Origin: Chryseobacterium sp.
Lineage (GTDB): Bacteria > Bacteroidota > Bacteroidia > Flavobacteriales > Weeksellaceae
DNA length: 64,000 nucleotides
Assembly: GCF_029240215.1 (NCBI RefSeq)
Contig: NZ_JARBTK010000002.1
Coordinates: forward strand, 124,001 to 188,000
Direction: 5' to 3'
Position 1 is the first letter of the stretch. Every line of letters begins with the position of its first letter. Under the pieces are notes generated by a model. It was not told the origin of the DNA, ran no database searches, and saw nothing but the letters and a program-made list of their open reading frames with translations. Positions 1 to 8,375 of this stretch are shown one piece after another. The position numbers and the translations under genes were made by a program.

Positions 1-165
1 TCTTTCATCAACGATACTGAAACAGTTGAAGTCATCCAATTCCGAAAAATGAATCGCCAAAGGAGCGTTTCGTGATCCCGGAGATATGACAACGTCTAAA
101 ATTTCGTATTGCTGAAAAAGATTGGCAAGTACCTGAATACTTCTCTTGGAGGAATATTTTTTCAT
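1..165 (-). CDS. menD: MenD, N-terminal part (cut by window edge)
   Basis: Only the first 55 codons lie in the window; the gene reads leftwards from the ATG at 165. The visible start carries the block ISPGSRNAPLAIHF followed by a DER motif, the N-terminal signature of 2-succinyl-5-enolpyruvyl-6-hydroxy-3-cyclohexene-1-carboxylate synthase. This thiamine-diphosphate enzyme joins isochorismate and 2-oxoglutarate in menaquinone synthesis, in the cytoplasm. The start is well supported because the family begins with a similar short MKKYSSKRSIQ segment. The gene is divergent from the toxin gene at 292, so the 126 bases between them should hold both promoters; I see no clear TAnnTTTG box there. Confidence 0.9.
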   Translation of the reverse strand, partial: MKKYSSKRSIQVLANLFQQYEILDVVISPGSRNAPLAIHFSELDDFNCFSIVDER

Positions 166-291
166 AGGGCAAAATTAGTGGTTTTTGTTGAGTTCTTAAA
201 GTAAATTTTAATGCGTCAAGTTTTGTCGCATCCCAGACTTAGCTTTGCTTTTAGAAATATTTAAATAAATACTAATTTCAAAACACAACAT

Positions 292-2328
292 ATGAAACTA
301 TTTGATGATGAATGGAGCGATGACCTCTCGGAGTTTAAGGTCATTTCCATAGATGATTTAAACAAAGGAATATTAGGCAAAGGAAAAGACCCTTTTGCAG
401 AAATAAGAACCAGCAAAACATTTGATGAAATTTCTAATGAATATGCATTAAGTACACCTTTTGGAAAGAAAAGTGCTTTTTACAAACCTACTACTGAGGA
501 TTACGATGCATTATCCGAAGATTTTTATACAGGTGGAATTAATTATGAACTTCTTGCAGAACATTTAAAAGGGAAATTAGGGTTGATAGAAGCATTTTTA
601 TTTGATCCAGAAATTTACTTTTTAGGAGACAAAACTATTTATTCAGGTTCGTCTTCGATGGGTATTCCTACATTCAGTAATATTAAAAATAACAAACCTT
701 TTGTATATAAAAAAGGAGAGCAAAAAGTTCAGGCGACTTTTGACTTAGCCAAATTGAATACCAGAAAGAATTTGTTAAGCAATTCTTATACTTTTGGAAT
801 TTATTTTGACAATTATAAGGTAAGTTATAATCTTAATTTTATCTATAAAGATGGAGAGGGTAAAAAATTTCAAGATGCGGAAACAAAACAAACATCTAAT
901 CCTACGGATTTTAAGCTAAACGACGAATATGTAGCTATTAAACTCTTTACATCAAATGTTAACACATTTATAGAATTTTTACGAATTGTTAAGGGAGATT
1001 CTAATGCAGAATCAATTAAAAAATCAATTACTAGTTATTATCAAGATTTCTTTGCTACGGCAAAAGGTAATCCTGATATTATTGATGGCTTATATGAAAA
1101 TATTCCTGATTTTGTCTTAGAAGCTCTTACAGATGAAATGCTTTGGAAAGATTTTGTTTCTCTTTCTGAAAAAAGTATTAATGCATCTGGTACGAATGAA
1201 AACATTTCGATTATTAACTTATTGAAAGGAGTAAAAAATCCAAATTGGTGGTACAATCAAATTAATAAAAATCCTGAATCTGTCCGTAAAGTATTTGAAA
1301 AATTTAATAATAAATATATTAAGGAATTAATTACTACTTTTTCGAGAATTGGCTATAAAAACTGGGCAATTAAAGAACTTGAACAAGCATGGAAATTTGA
1401 TGTTGATTATAAAGATTATAAACCTTCTGATGATGTTAATGATCCATATATAAGGTATACTGGTTTTGCTTATTATCTGGAAAAAGAAAAAAAATATAGA
1501 GTTGGAACAGCGTTATTTGGGTATGATAACAATTCTATTGTAATGCCATATAATGAAAAGGAAATTGGAAATAAAATTGAGTTGCCTTTTAGTCCAATGA
1601 AAATGATATTAGATGGAAAAGATTTACATATTCCATGCTTTGTTGCTGAGTATTTTACTAATAAAAAAATAGATGAAGAATTTTGGATAATTCTTAATAA
1701 TATTGCTTCAGGATTGCTACCAGAAGTAGGAGCAGGAATTGCAAGAGGAGCAGCTATTTTATCAAGAATCCTTAATGGTAGAAAAATAAAAACGGTCGAA
1801 GAACTTATAGAATTTTTAGGAAAAGTAGATCAAAATGTAATGGCAGAAGATTTGGAAAAAGTAGGAATACAAGCCCTTTTTAGAGGAACAACGAGAAGTG
1901 TAAACGGAGAACTCTTTACAGGAAATGTTAACTCAATAGAATACGGAGCTTCAACCTCCACTGACCCAATAAGAGCTGTTATTTTTGGAGTAGAATCCTC
2001 ATCTAAACCAGGAACAAAAGGCGTTTTACAAATTTATGTACCAAAAGACTTAAAAGGTTTAAATTTACAAGCCACTAATTATCGAGTTAGTAAAGAATTA
2101 GAAGTTATTGTTAATACTTCACCAGAAAATTTATCTAATTTCGCTGTAAAGGAGATTTCAATCGAGGATGCAAGGAAATTAGTTAATGAATTATACGGAA
2201 TTGATATTCCTAAAACAATTACAAGTAACTCTATTCCTAACAGTAATATGCTATTAGAAGAGACTAAAAAATTAACACCTAAAGAAGCACAAGAATTCTA
2301 TAAACAGATTATTAAATTTAAAAAATAA
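292..2328 (+). CDS. Probable polymorphic toxin with ADP-ribosyltransferase-like C-terminus
   Basis: A 678-residue protein whose first ~500 residues I do not recognise; there is no signal peptide. Residues ~490-525 (EVGAGIARGAAILSRI and after) look like a pre-toxin linker. Residues ~525-640 fit an R-S-E ADP-ribosyltransferase: Arg531 in LFRGTT, the STS motif at 554-556, and an ExE pair at Glu602/Glu604, the arrangement of arginine-specific family members. The next gene starts 5 bases after the stop, as immunity genes do. A decayed copy of this C-terminal tail lies downstream (2840-3002), typical of polymorphic toxin loci. The ART call rests on motifs read by eye; target and delivery route are unknown. 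Confidence 0.55.
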   Translation: MKLFDDEWSDDLSEFKVISIDDLNKGILGKGKDPFAEIRTSKTFDEISNEYALSTPFGKKSAFYKPTTEDYDALSEDFYTGGINYELLAEHLKGKLGLIEAFLFDPEIYFLGDKTIYSGSSSMGIPTFSNIKNNKPFVYKKGEQKVQATFDLAKLNTRKNLLSNSYTFGIYFDNYKVSYNLNFIYKDGEGKKFQDAETKQTSNPTDFKLNDEYVAIKLFTSNVNTFIEFLRIVKGDSNAESIKKSITSYYQDFFATAKGNPDIIDGLYENIPDFVLEALTDEMLWKDFVSLSEKSINASGTNENISIINLLKGVKNPNWWYNQINKNPESVRKVFEKFNNKYIKELITTFSRIGYKNWAIKELEQAWKFDVDYKDYKPSDDVNDPYIRYTGFAYYLEKEKKYRVGTALFGYDNNSIVMPYNEKEIGNKIELPFSPMKMILDGKDLHIPCFVAEYFTNKKIDEEFWIILNNIASGLLPEVGAGIARGAAILSRILNGRKIKTVEELIEFLGKVDQNVMAEDLEKVGIQALFRGTTRSVNGELFTGNVNSIEYGASTSTDPIRAVIFGVESSSKPGTKGVLQIYVPKDLKGLNLQATNYRVSKELEVIVNTSPENLSNFAVKEISIEDARKLVNELYGIDIPKTITSNSIPNSNMLLEETKKLTPKEAQEFYKQIIKFKK

Positions 2329-2333
2329 AATTT

Positions 2334-2801
2334 ATGAATATATTAACTAATGAAGTGTTTGAAAAGCTAAATGAAAAAAAGTTAGTTTTTAATCCCTTTC
2401 TTTTTTCGCACAGAGCCCATTCAGATTCAGATATTAAATACTATGATTTGCCTATAATAAATAAAGAAAAGCAACTTTATTTAGATAATAATAGAAGTGA
2501 TTTTGATTTTATTATTGGAACAAAATTTAATATTGCTTTTAGAAGAAAGGATGTCAAAGGTTATCAAAAAATTGATGGGGAATTAGATTTTGTTTCTTTA
2601 AAAAAAGGAGATAATATTGGTGTTATTCCAAAAGGATATGGGGGTATTGTTCGTTTAACATTTAAAGATAAAGTTCCTGAAATTACAAAACTACTTGTTC
2701 AAAATGAAAATGAAAAATATGATGATTCAAAAAACGATGTAATTTATTTTACTACCCAAGAAATAATGGATAAAATCTTAGAAGAATTGGAAAATTCTTA
2801 G
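2334..2801 (+). CDS. Candidate immunity protein for the upstream toxin
   Basis: A 155-residue soluble, acidic protein with no signal peptide and no family I recognise. It starts 5 bases after the putative ART toxin and ends just before a strong terminator, so the two genes form a closed transcription unit. Its C-terminal half (LDFVSLKKGDNIGVIPKGYG and onward to ILEELENS) recurs almost unchanged in the broken copy at 3010-3485, which itself follows a broken toxin tail. Repetition of the toxin-tail/partner pair is the main reason for calling it immunity. Function is inferred from position only. Confidence 0.5.
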   Translation: MNILTNEVFEKLNEKKLVFNPFLFSHRAHSDSDIKYYDLPIINKEKQLYLDNNRSDFDFIIGTKFNIAFRRKDVKGYQKIDGELDFVSLKKGDNIGVIPKGYGGIVRLTFKDKVPEITKLLVQNENEKYDDSKNDVIYFTTQEIMDKILEELENS

Positions 2802-2807
2802 AATTAG

Positions 2808-2836
2808 AAACCGTTCAGAATTGAACGGTTTTTTTA
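2808..2836 (+). terminator. Rho-independent terminator of the toxin-immunity unit
   Basis: Perfect 10-bp stem AAACCGTTCA / TGAACGGTTT around a GAAT loop, followed by a run of seven Ts, 7 bases after the immunity stop codon. Confidence 0.9.
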
Positions 2837-2839
2837 TAA

Positions 2840-3002
2840 AATACTTCACCAGAAAATTTATCTAATTTTGCTATTAAAGAAATTCCTATTGAAGATGCTA
2901 GAATTAAGTCAAGATTACAGTATATATATATTAGAAAATAAAACAAAGCTTACCCCTAAAGAAGCATTAGGTTTTTATAAAAAAGCAATTAAATTAAAAT
3001 AA
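2840..3002 (+). pseudogene. Relic of a second toxin C-terminal tail
   Basis: Starting right after the terminator, one frame reads NTSPENLSNFAIKEIPIEDA, matching residues ~608-627 of the toxin (NTSPENLSNFAVKEISIEDA). It then breaks down and stops. The last 60 bases read KLTPKEALGFYKKAIKLK and a stop, matching the toxin's own C-terminus (KLTPKEAQEFYKQIIKFKK). There is no start codon, the middle is deleted or scrambled, and the R and STS motifs are missing. This is what remains of a tandem toxin cassette and cannot make the enzyme. Confidence 0.8.
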
Positions 3003-3009
3003 CAGAATT

Positions 3010-3485
3010 ATGAATAAAATGATTTTTGATATATTTGGTCAACTAAGAGAGATTGGAATTCTTAATAAATATCCTTTTTTAGGAGCGGATGTAATGTTAT
3101 CAGATAACGATATTTCTCATTATCAACTTTCTCCAGTTGATAGGAATAAATATATATATAAAATATTGGAAGAGACAGTGATATTATTCTTGGAGAGAAA
3201 TATAACATTATGTTTAGTTTAAATGCACCTAAAAACTATCTAAAATTAGATTGCGAAATAGATTTCGTCTCTTTAAAAAAGAATGATAATATTGGTATTG
3301 TTCCCAAAGGATACGGAGGTTGTGTTCGTTTGAAATTTAAGGATAAAGTTCCTGAAATTACAAAGCTATTAGTTTAAGATAGAAATGAAAAATTTGATAA
3401 AGAAAAAAATCAATATATATATTTTATCACTCAAGAAGTAATGGATAAAATATTAGAAGAATTGGAAAATGCAGTAGATCAATAA
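3010..3485 (+). pseudogene. Broken paralogue of the candidate immunity gene
   Basis: The ATG at 3010 lies 7 bases after the toxin relic. The first frame stops at 3222. Around 3176 the homology to the intact gene moves to another frame (DIILGEKYNIMF, then DFVSLKKNDNIGIVPKGYGG), and a CAA-to-TAA change after EITKLLV stops that frame at about 3376. The remainder (ITQEVMDKILEELEN) is still clearly alignable with the intact gene. One frameshift plus one nonsense change make it a pseudogene, although the N-terminal 70 codons could still be translated. The N-terminus differs from the intact copy, so it may have protected against a different toxin. Confidence 0.8.
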
Positions 3486-3496
3486 ACAAAAATCTG

Positions 3497-3504
3497 TAAA
3501 TTAG
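3497..3504 (+). promoter_or_regulatory. Possible -7 box for the oxygenase gene
   Basis: TAAATTAG, one base off the Bacteroidota -7 consensus TAnnTTTG, 22 bases before the ATG at 3527. No convincing -33 TTG was seen. Confidence 0.35.
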
Positions 3505-3526
3505 CCCCACGTAAAATTTCTATAAA

Positions 3527-4477
3527 ATGGATAAAATACCTAGTGTAGACCTGCGTGATTTCCTTTCGGGTGACCCGGAACGCAAACAGAAATTTGTAAA
3601 TGAAATCGGAAAAGCTTACGAAGAAATTGGTTTTGTTGCCTTAAAAGGACATTTCCTTGATGACCAACTCGTAGATGATCTTTATGGAGAAGTGAAAAAC
3701 TTCTTTGAACTTCCCACAGAAACCAAACAGAAGTACGAAATTCCCGGAATTGGAGGACAGAGAGGCTATGTAGGTTTTGGAAAAGAAACTGCAAAAGGAT
3801 TTAAAAAAGGTGATTTGAAAGAATTCTGGCATTTCGGACAGTACGTTTCGGATGACTCAAAATACAAAAGCCAATATCCTGACAATGTGATCGTAGACGA
3901 ACTTCCAAAATTCAACGAAGTAGGTAAGGAAACTTATCAGATGCTCGAAAAAACAGGAAAATATGTTTTGAGAGCATTGGCGTTGTATCTTGGTCTTGAT
4001 GAATTTTATTTTGATGATAAAATTGCAGAAGGTAATTCTATTTTAAGACCAATTCATTATCCACCAATTACTCAGGAACCCGATGACGCGGTAAGAGCAG
4101 CTGCTCATGGAGACATCAATCTGATTACTCTTTTGATGGGTTCTCAGGGTAAAGGTCTTCAGGTTCAGAACCATAAAGGAGAATGGATTGATGCGATTGC
4201 AGAACCGGACGAATTGATGATCAACGTTGGAGATATGCTTTCGAGACACACCAACAATAAGCTTAAATCTACGATTCACAGAGTAGTAAATCCACCAAGA
4301 GAATTGTGGGGAACTTCGAGATATTCCATCCCTTTCTTTATGCACCCGGTGAGCGAAATGTCATTGAATGCTCTTGAAAACTGTGTAGATGAAAATCATC
4401 CTAAACTGTATGAAGATACAACAGCAGGAGAGTTTTTACATGAACGACTAATTGAATTGGGATTGATTAAAAAATAA
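3527..4477 (+). CDS. 2-oxoglutarate/Fe(II) oxygenase, isopenicillin N synthase family
   Basis: A 316-residue cytoplasmic enzyme of the plant-type/IPNS non-haem iron dioxygenase family. The N-terminal DIOX_N-like half (residues ~5-125) is followed by the double-stranded beta-helix. Iron ligands are His194 and Asp196 (AAAHGDINL) and His251 (STIHRV); Arg265 and Ser267 (RYSIPFF) are positioned to bind 2-oxoglutarate. Length is normal for the family. These enzymes use 2-oxoglutarate and O2 to hydroxylate, desaturate or cyclise small molecules; the substrate cannot be read from the sequence. It is a single-gene unit between the toxin relics and a terminator. Confidence 0.88.
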   Translation: MDKIPSVDLRDFLSGDPERKQKFVNEIGKAYEEIGFVALKGHFLDDQLVDDLYGEVKNFFELPTETKQKYEIPGIGGQRGYVGFGKETAKGFKKGDLKEFWHFGQYVSDDSKYKSQYPDNVIVDELPKFNEVGKETYQMLEKTGKYVLRALALYLGLDEFYFDDKIAEGNSILRPIHYPPITQEPDDAVRAAAHGDINLITLLMGSQGKGLQVQNHKGEWIDAIAEPDELMINVGDMLSRHTNNKLKSTIHRVVNPPRELWGTSRYSIPFFMHPVSEMSLNALENCVDENHPKLYEDTTAGEFLHERLIELGLIKK

Positions 4478-4481
4478 TTTG

Positions 4482-4507
4482 AAACCGGGCTTAAAGTCCG
4501 GTTTTTT
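4482..4507. terminator. Terminator between convergent genes
   Basis: Stem AAACCGG / CCGGTTT with loop GCTTAAAGT, followed by Ts on the plus strand; A-rich flanks let it also serve the minus-strand HlyD gene ending at 4518. Confidence 0.85.
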
Positions 4508-4517
4508 ATTGTTGTTT

Positions 4518-5810
4518 CTAACTTTGATACCCTAAAAGTTTCCTAATCTGATAGAAAAACCTTTCAATCAGCCTTAAATCCTGAGTTACAATTTCTGCAT
4601 TTCCTCTTAATTCTTTATCAAACTTCAAAGTTTTGTTATAAGAAGTTTTCAGACCTTTAGGCAAAACAACATCTACATAATAATTTCCTTTGTCATCGGG
4701 AATAAGAGAGATATTCTGCACTTTTCCTTCGATAATTCCATATTCCTGAAAGCGGTAGTTGTCTAATTTAACCAAAACTTTTTGTCCGGTAATAATCTTT
4801 CCTGAATTTACTGTTGGTACAGACATTCTTCCCACCAGCTGTTCCGTATGATCTGGTAAAATTGATAGTATTGGATCTCCTGCTTTTACGAATTGATTCT
4901 CACCATAAAACTGCTGGAAACTCGCCATTCCATCGGTAGAAGAAATGATGAGATAAGTCTGCTCCCATTGTTTCAGCGATTTTCTCAACTGTTCAAATAA
5001 TTGCAGAGTCTGAGACGAATAAGTGATTTTATCTTTTTCTGTATTGATCGCAGTTCCACTTTTTGTTTTATTAAGATTGGAAATACTTTCCTGCATTTGA
5101 GATAAAGAAATACTAATGTTTTCTAAATTTTGCTGAGCCTGAAGATATTTCAGTTTTTCACCCTCAAGTTCTACTGCAGCAATGACTCCCTGATTAAATA
5201 ATTCCTGTGATCTCTGATAATTTTTGCGGGTAAGTTCAGTTTTTGCAGCTTCAAGATTTCTCTGCTGCTTTAAAGCTATAATTCTGCTTCTGGATTCTGA
5301 CAAACTTTGATTCGCTGCAAGATTTTCTGGAGCGTAAGGCTGCAATCTTGTAAATAAATTCTCATCCTGAAAAGCTTTAGCAAAACTGTTGTAGTCTCCC
5401 TGAAGCTCACCCAGTTTGTAATGAGAAACTTCATTCACGGGAAAAGAAAGCAATTGATCAGAAGCGATTGAGTCCACAATCTTTTTTAATTTTAAAACAT
5501 CTTCATAATGTGCTGTAGACTGCAAAACTAGCATTACATCACCTTTTCTTACTTTTTGATGATCTTTGATAAATATCTTTTCAATTTTCGAACTGCTTCT
5601 TGCCTCGATTTTCTCAGGTGGATTTTGTGAGGTCACAATAATAGGAGCCGGAACAAATTCCGGATATTTGATGATGTAACTCATCCCGAGAATAAGCAAT
5701 AATATGAGTAATATAATCGTATTTCCCCAACGGAACATCCAATGTGGTGGTTCTGTGAGAATATCCTGAACGCTTTCTGAGCGAAGTTCTATGTTGTCTA
5801 AATTATCCAA
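4518..5810 (-). CDS. HlyD-family periplasmic adaptor of the peptide exporter
   Basis: A 430-residue membrane fusion protein. A short cytoplasmic N-terminus is followed by one membrane helix (~residues 30-48), a lipoyl-like half (KIEARSSSKIEKIFIKDHQK, KVRKGDVML), a long coiled-coil hairpin (~150-270) and the second lipoyl/beta-barrel part (~290-400). It links an inner-membrane ABC exporter to an outer-membrane channel. It is the last gene of the minus-strand RiPP operon, next to the C39-ABC gene, so together they export the GG-leader peptides; no TolC-like gene is in the window. The first in-frame start is TTG at 5810, with a stop just upstream in frame, so a TTG start is likely. Confidence 0.88.
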   Translation of the reverse strand: MDNLDNIELRSESVQDILTEPPHWMFRWGNTIILLILLLILGMSYIIKYPEFVPAPIIVTSQNPPEKIEARSSSKIEKIFIKDHQKVRKGDVMLVLQSTAHYEDVLKLKKIVDSIASDQLLSFPVNEVSHYKLGELQGDYNSFAKAFQDENLFTRLQPYAPENLAANQSLSESRSRIIALKQQRNLEAAKTELTRKNYQRSQELFNQGVIAAVELEGEKLKYLQAQQNLENISISLSQMQESISNLNKTKSGTAINTEKDKITYSSQTLQLFEQLRKSLKQWEQTYLIISSTDGMASFQQFYGENQFVKAGDPILSILPDHTEQLVGRMSVPTVNSGKIITGQKVLVKLDNYRFQEYGIIEGKVQNISLIPDDKGNYYVDVVLPKGLKTSYNKTLKFDKELRGNAEIVTQDLRLIERFFYQIRKLLGYQS

Positions 5811-5829
5811 AACTCACTTTAATTTTATT

Positions 5830-5859
5830 AAGAGGGTAATCTTTTTTGATTACCCTCTT
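5830..5859 (-). promoter_or_regulatory. Strong hairpin between peptide and HlyD genes
   Basis: A 12-bp near-perfect stem AAGAGGGTAATC / GATTACCCTCTT with a 6-base loop between the KGG-peptide stop (5882) and the HlyD start (5810). There is no long U run on the minus strand, so it is more likely an mRNA-stabilising or partial attenuation hairpin than a full terminator. Confidence 0.6.
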
Positions 5860-5881
5860 ACCCTAAATAATTGTTTTACAG

Positions 5882-6058
5882 CTAGCATAGCTCGCATGGC
5901 TGAAATTGGCATAATACAACAACATTATTTTCACATACTACACAAGCACCATTAAAGAAATTTGTAGCACCATTTGTAGCACACCCACAACCAAGACACC
6001 AAGCTCCCCCTTTAATTGTTCTTAAATTCTCTCTTGATAGTTTTTTTAAATTTTTCAT
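5882..6058 (-). CDS. Cys-rich bacteriocin-like peptide with KGG leader
   Basis: A 58-residue peptide. Residues 1-18 form the leader MKNLKKLSRENLRTIKGG, the double-glycine type cut by C39 peptidases. The 40-residue core has six cysteines, starting AWCLGCGC and ending QPCELC. It sits between the C39-ABC exporter and HlyD, its probable processing and export partners. Other members of this leader family lie at 20.4-25.5, 28.7 and 63.8 kb. The start has the conserved 5' leader element at 6075-6111. Activity (bacteriocin, signal or other) is unknown; disulfides are likely, given the VKOR-thioredoxin protein at 20963-22471. Confidence 0.85.
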   Translation of the reverse strand: MKNLKKLSRENLRTIKGGAWCLGCGCATNGATNFFNGACVVCENNVVVLCQFQPCELC

Positions 6059-6074
6059 AATAATAATTTGTTTT

Positions 6075-6111
6075 AATTTTTCCTACTCTTATAGCTTTTC
6101 GGATTACGCTT
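6075..6111 (-). promoter_or_regulatory. Conserved 5' leader element, copy 1
   Basis: On the minus strand: AAGCGTAATCCGAAAAGCT, a 3-base linker, AGAGTAGG, then an A/T-rich stretch. The same element recurs at 20884-20920 and 25464-25502, each time 23-27 bases upstream of the first KGG-peptide start. The ATCCGAAAAGCT core is invariant and AGC/GCT can pair. Confidence 0.7.
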
Positions 6112-6168
6112 TTTAAATTCTTTTAAATGTAGAAATTAATTCTGACATAGATGATTTATTTTTTAAAT

Positions 6169-8364
6169 TTAATTACCTAATTCAAGTTGATTTTTAACGA
6201 GTCTGTAATATTCACCTTTTAAAGCCACCAATTCCGCATGATTTCCTTCTTCCACAACTTTACCTTTATCTAAAACAATAATTTTATCGGCATGTTTTAC
6301 CGTTGATAATCTGTGGGCAATCACAATGGCAGTTTTTCCTTTAAAAAACCGCTCAAGGTTTTCCATAATAACTTTCTCATTATTTGCATCTAAAGCACTC
6401 GTTGCTTCATCGAAAAAGATATATTCAGGAGATTTGTAAACGGCTCTTGCAATAAAAAGTCTTTGTTTTTGTCCACCACTTACGCCCAATCCTTCGTTTC
6501 CGATTTTTGTGTTGTAACTTAATGGTAATCCTTCGATAAACTCTTTAATATTGGCAATTTCTACTGCTTTTCTAAGTTTTGATTTATCCACATAATCTTC
6601 ACCGACTGCAATATTATTGGCAATCGTATCATTAAAAACATACCCTTCCTGCATCACAACTCCACACTGATCTCTCCAGAATCTTGGCGAAATGTTTTTC
6701 ATCTGGGTGTTTCCAATTTTTATTTCGCCTTCGTTCGGCTCATAAAATTTCATTAATAATTTTAAAAGCGTCGTTTTTCCGCTTCCGCTGGCTCCAACAA
6801 TTGCTGTTGTTTTTTGGTAAGGAATATTTAAACTTAAATTTTCAAAAACAGGAACATCTGAACCGATATACCTGAAAGACATATTGCTGATTTCTATGTC
6901 TTTTTCCGGAACTTCGGTGGCATATTGTTCGTCTTTGCTTTCCTCATCTTCCTTATCATGAATTTCGCCTAATCTTTCTAAAGAAATTTTAGCATCCTGA
7001 GTTTGTTTGATAAAGTCAATTAATTGTAAAAGCGGACTGTTTAATTGCCCGATAATATACTGAACGGAAAGCATCATTCCCAAAGTAAGGTTTCCTTCCA
7101 AAACCAATTTTGCAGAAAGAAAACTCACCAAAATGTCTTTCATCTGATTGATAAAATTTCCACCTACGGACTGCCATTGTTCTAAAGACAAAGATTTTAT
7201 TCTCAGTTTAAATAATTTAACCTGCAGAAACTCCCAATCCCAACGTTTTTGTTTTTCGGCATTGTGCATTTTGATTTCCTGCATTCCATTGATCAATTCA
7301 ATGACTTTGCTTTGTTCTTGGGAAACCTGTGAAAATCTTTTATAATCTAGCTCTTTTCGTTTTCCGAGGAAAAAAGTAATCCATCCGATATACAAAATCG
7401 CTCCCACAAGATAAACAACAAATAACCTGTAATCATAAAACAGTAAAACGATGCTGAAAATAATCAGATTGACTAATGAGAATAATGTATTCAAAGAAGA
7501 ATTGGTCAAAAGCTGCTCAATTCTGTGATGGTCATTGATTCTCTGCATGATGTCTCCCGTCATTCTCGTATCAAAGAAACTGATTGGAAGTTTCATCAAT
7601 TTAATAAAGAAATCTGAGATAATCGAGATATTGATTCGGGTGGAAAGGTGAAGTAAGATCCAGCTTCGGATAACTTCAATTCCCATTCTGCCAAGAAAAA
7701 GCATGACCTGGGCCAATAAAACCAAATAGATAAAATTCAGATCCTGATTCTGAATACCCACATCCACAATACTTTGAGTAAGGAAAGGCAAAATAAGAGA
7801 CAATAAACTTCCTGCTAATAAACCGACCGCTAATTGAACGATCAACGATTTATATTTCAGTAAATATTTTGAAAGAAAAGAAAAGCTTGCTTTACTTTCT
7901 TGATCGTCAAATTCGGTCTGAAAAAATGCGGGAGTGGTTTCAAGGATCAATACGATTCCTTCTTCCGTGTTTTCGTTGGCATTTTCGCCAATCCATCGTT
8001 TGATAAATTCTTCTCGTGTGTAAGTAATCAAACCATAACTCGGATCTGAAATGTAAACAATGTTATTTTTATCAATTTTATAAACAACTACAAAATGATT
8101 CTTGTTCCAGTGTACAATACACGGGAACGGGACTTCTTCAGCCAACGTATTAAAATCGATCTGCACTCCCAAAGAACGGAAGCCCAAATCTTCAGCAGCA
8201 TCGCTCAAACCAAGCAAACTGCTTCCTTCTCTTGTTGTTTCGGAAAGATTACGGATCTGCTGCAACGAAATGCTTTTTCCGTAATGTTTACTGACTATTC
8301 TGAGACATGTGGGACCACAATCTTTGGAATCGGGTTGAAGGTAAAAGGGGAATTTTTTTGCCAA
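6169..8364 (-). CDS. C39 peptidase-containing ABC exporter (bacteriocin-type)
   Basis: A 731-residue peptidase-ABC transporter with all three domains. Residues 1-~130 are a C39 peptidase with catalytic Cys16 (DSKDCGPTCL), His90 (KNHFVVV) and Asp107 (ISDPSYG), which cuts after double glycine. Residues ~165-450 hold the six-helix membrane domain. The ATPase has Walker A GASGSGKTT, signature VSGGQKQR and Walker B YIFFDEATSALD. It removes leaders and pumps cores across the inner membrane. It probably serves both the gws precursors (FGGK) and the KGG peptides. It starts 11 bases after the SPASM gene stop; the only near in-frame start is TTG at 8364, which gives MAKKFPFYLQ, the normal family N-terminus. 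Confidence 0.95.
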   Translation of the reverse strand: MAKKFPFYLQPDSKDCGPTCLRIVSKHYGKSISLQQIRNLSETTREGSSLLGLSDAAEDLGFRSLGVQIDFNTLAEEVPFPCIVHWNKNHFVVVYKIDKNNIVYISDPSYGLITYTREEFIKRWIGENANENTEEGIVLILETTPAFFQTEFDDQESKASFSFLSKYLLKYKSLIVQLAVGLLAGSLLSLILPFLTQSIVDVGIQNQDLNFIYLVLLAQVMLFLGRMGIEVIRSWILLHLSTRINISIISDFFIKLMKLPISFFDTRMTGDIMQRINDHHRIEQLLTNSSLNTLFSLVNLIIFSIVLLFYDYRLFVVYLVGAILYIGWITFFLGKRKELDYKRFSQVSQEQSKVIELINGMQEIKMHNAEKQKRWDWEFLQVKLFKLRIKSLSLEQWQSVGGNFINQMKDILVSFLSAKLVLEGNLTLGMMLSVQYIIGQLNSPLLQLIDFIKQTQDAKISLERLGEIHDKEDEESKDEQYATEVPEKDIEISNMSFRYIGSDVPVFENLSLNIPYQKTTAIVGASGSGKTTLLKLLMKFYEPNEGEIKIGNTQMKNISPRFWRDQCGVVMQEGYVFNDTIANNIAVGEDYVDKSKLRKAVEIANIKEFIEGLPLSYNTKIGNEGLGVSGGQKQRLFIARAVYKSPEYIFFDEATSALDANNEKVIMENLERFFKGKTAIVIAHRLSTVKHADKIIVLDKGKVVEEGNHAELVALKGEYYRLVKNQLELGN

Positions 8365-8375
8365 TTAATTGTGAT

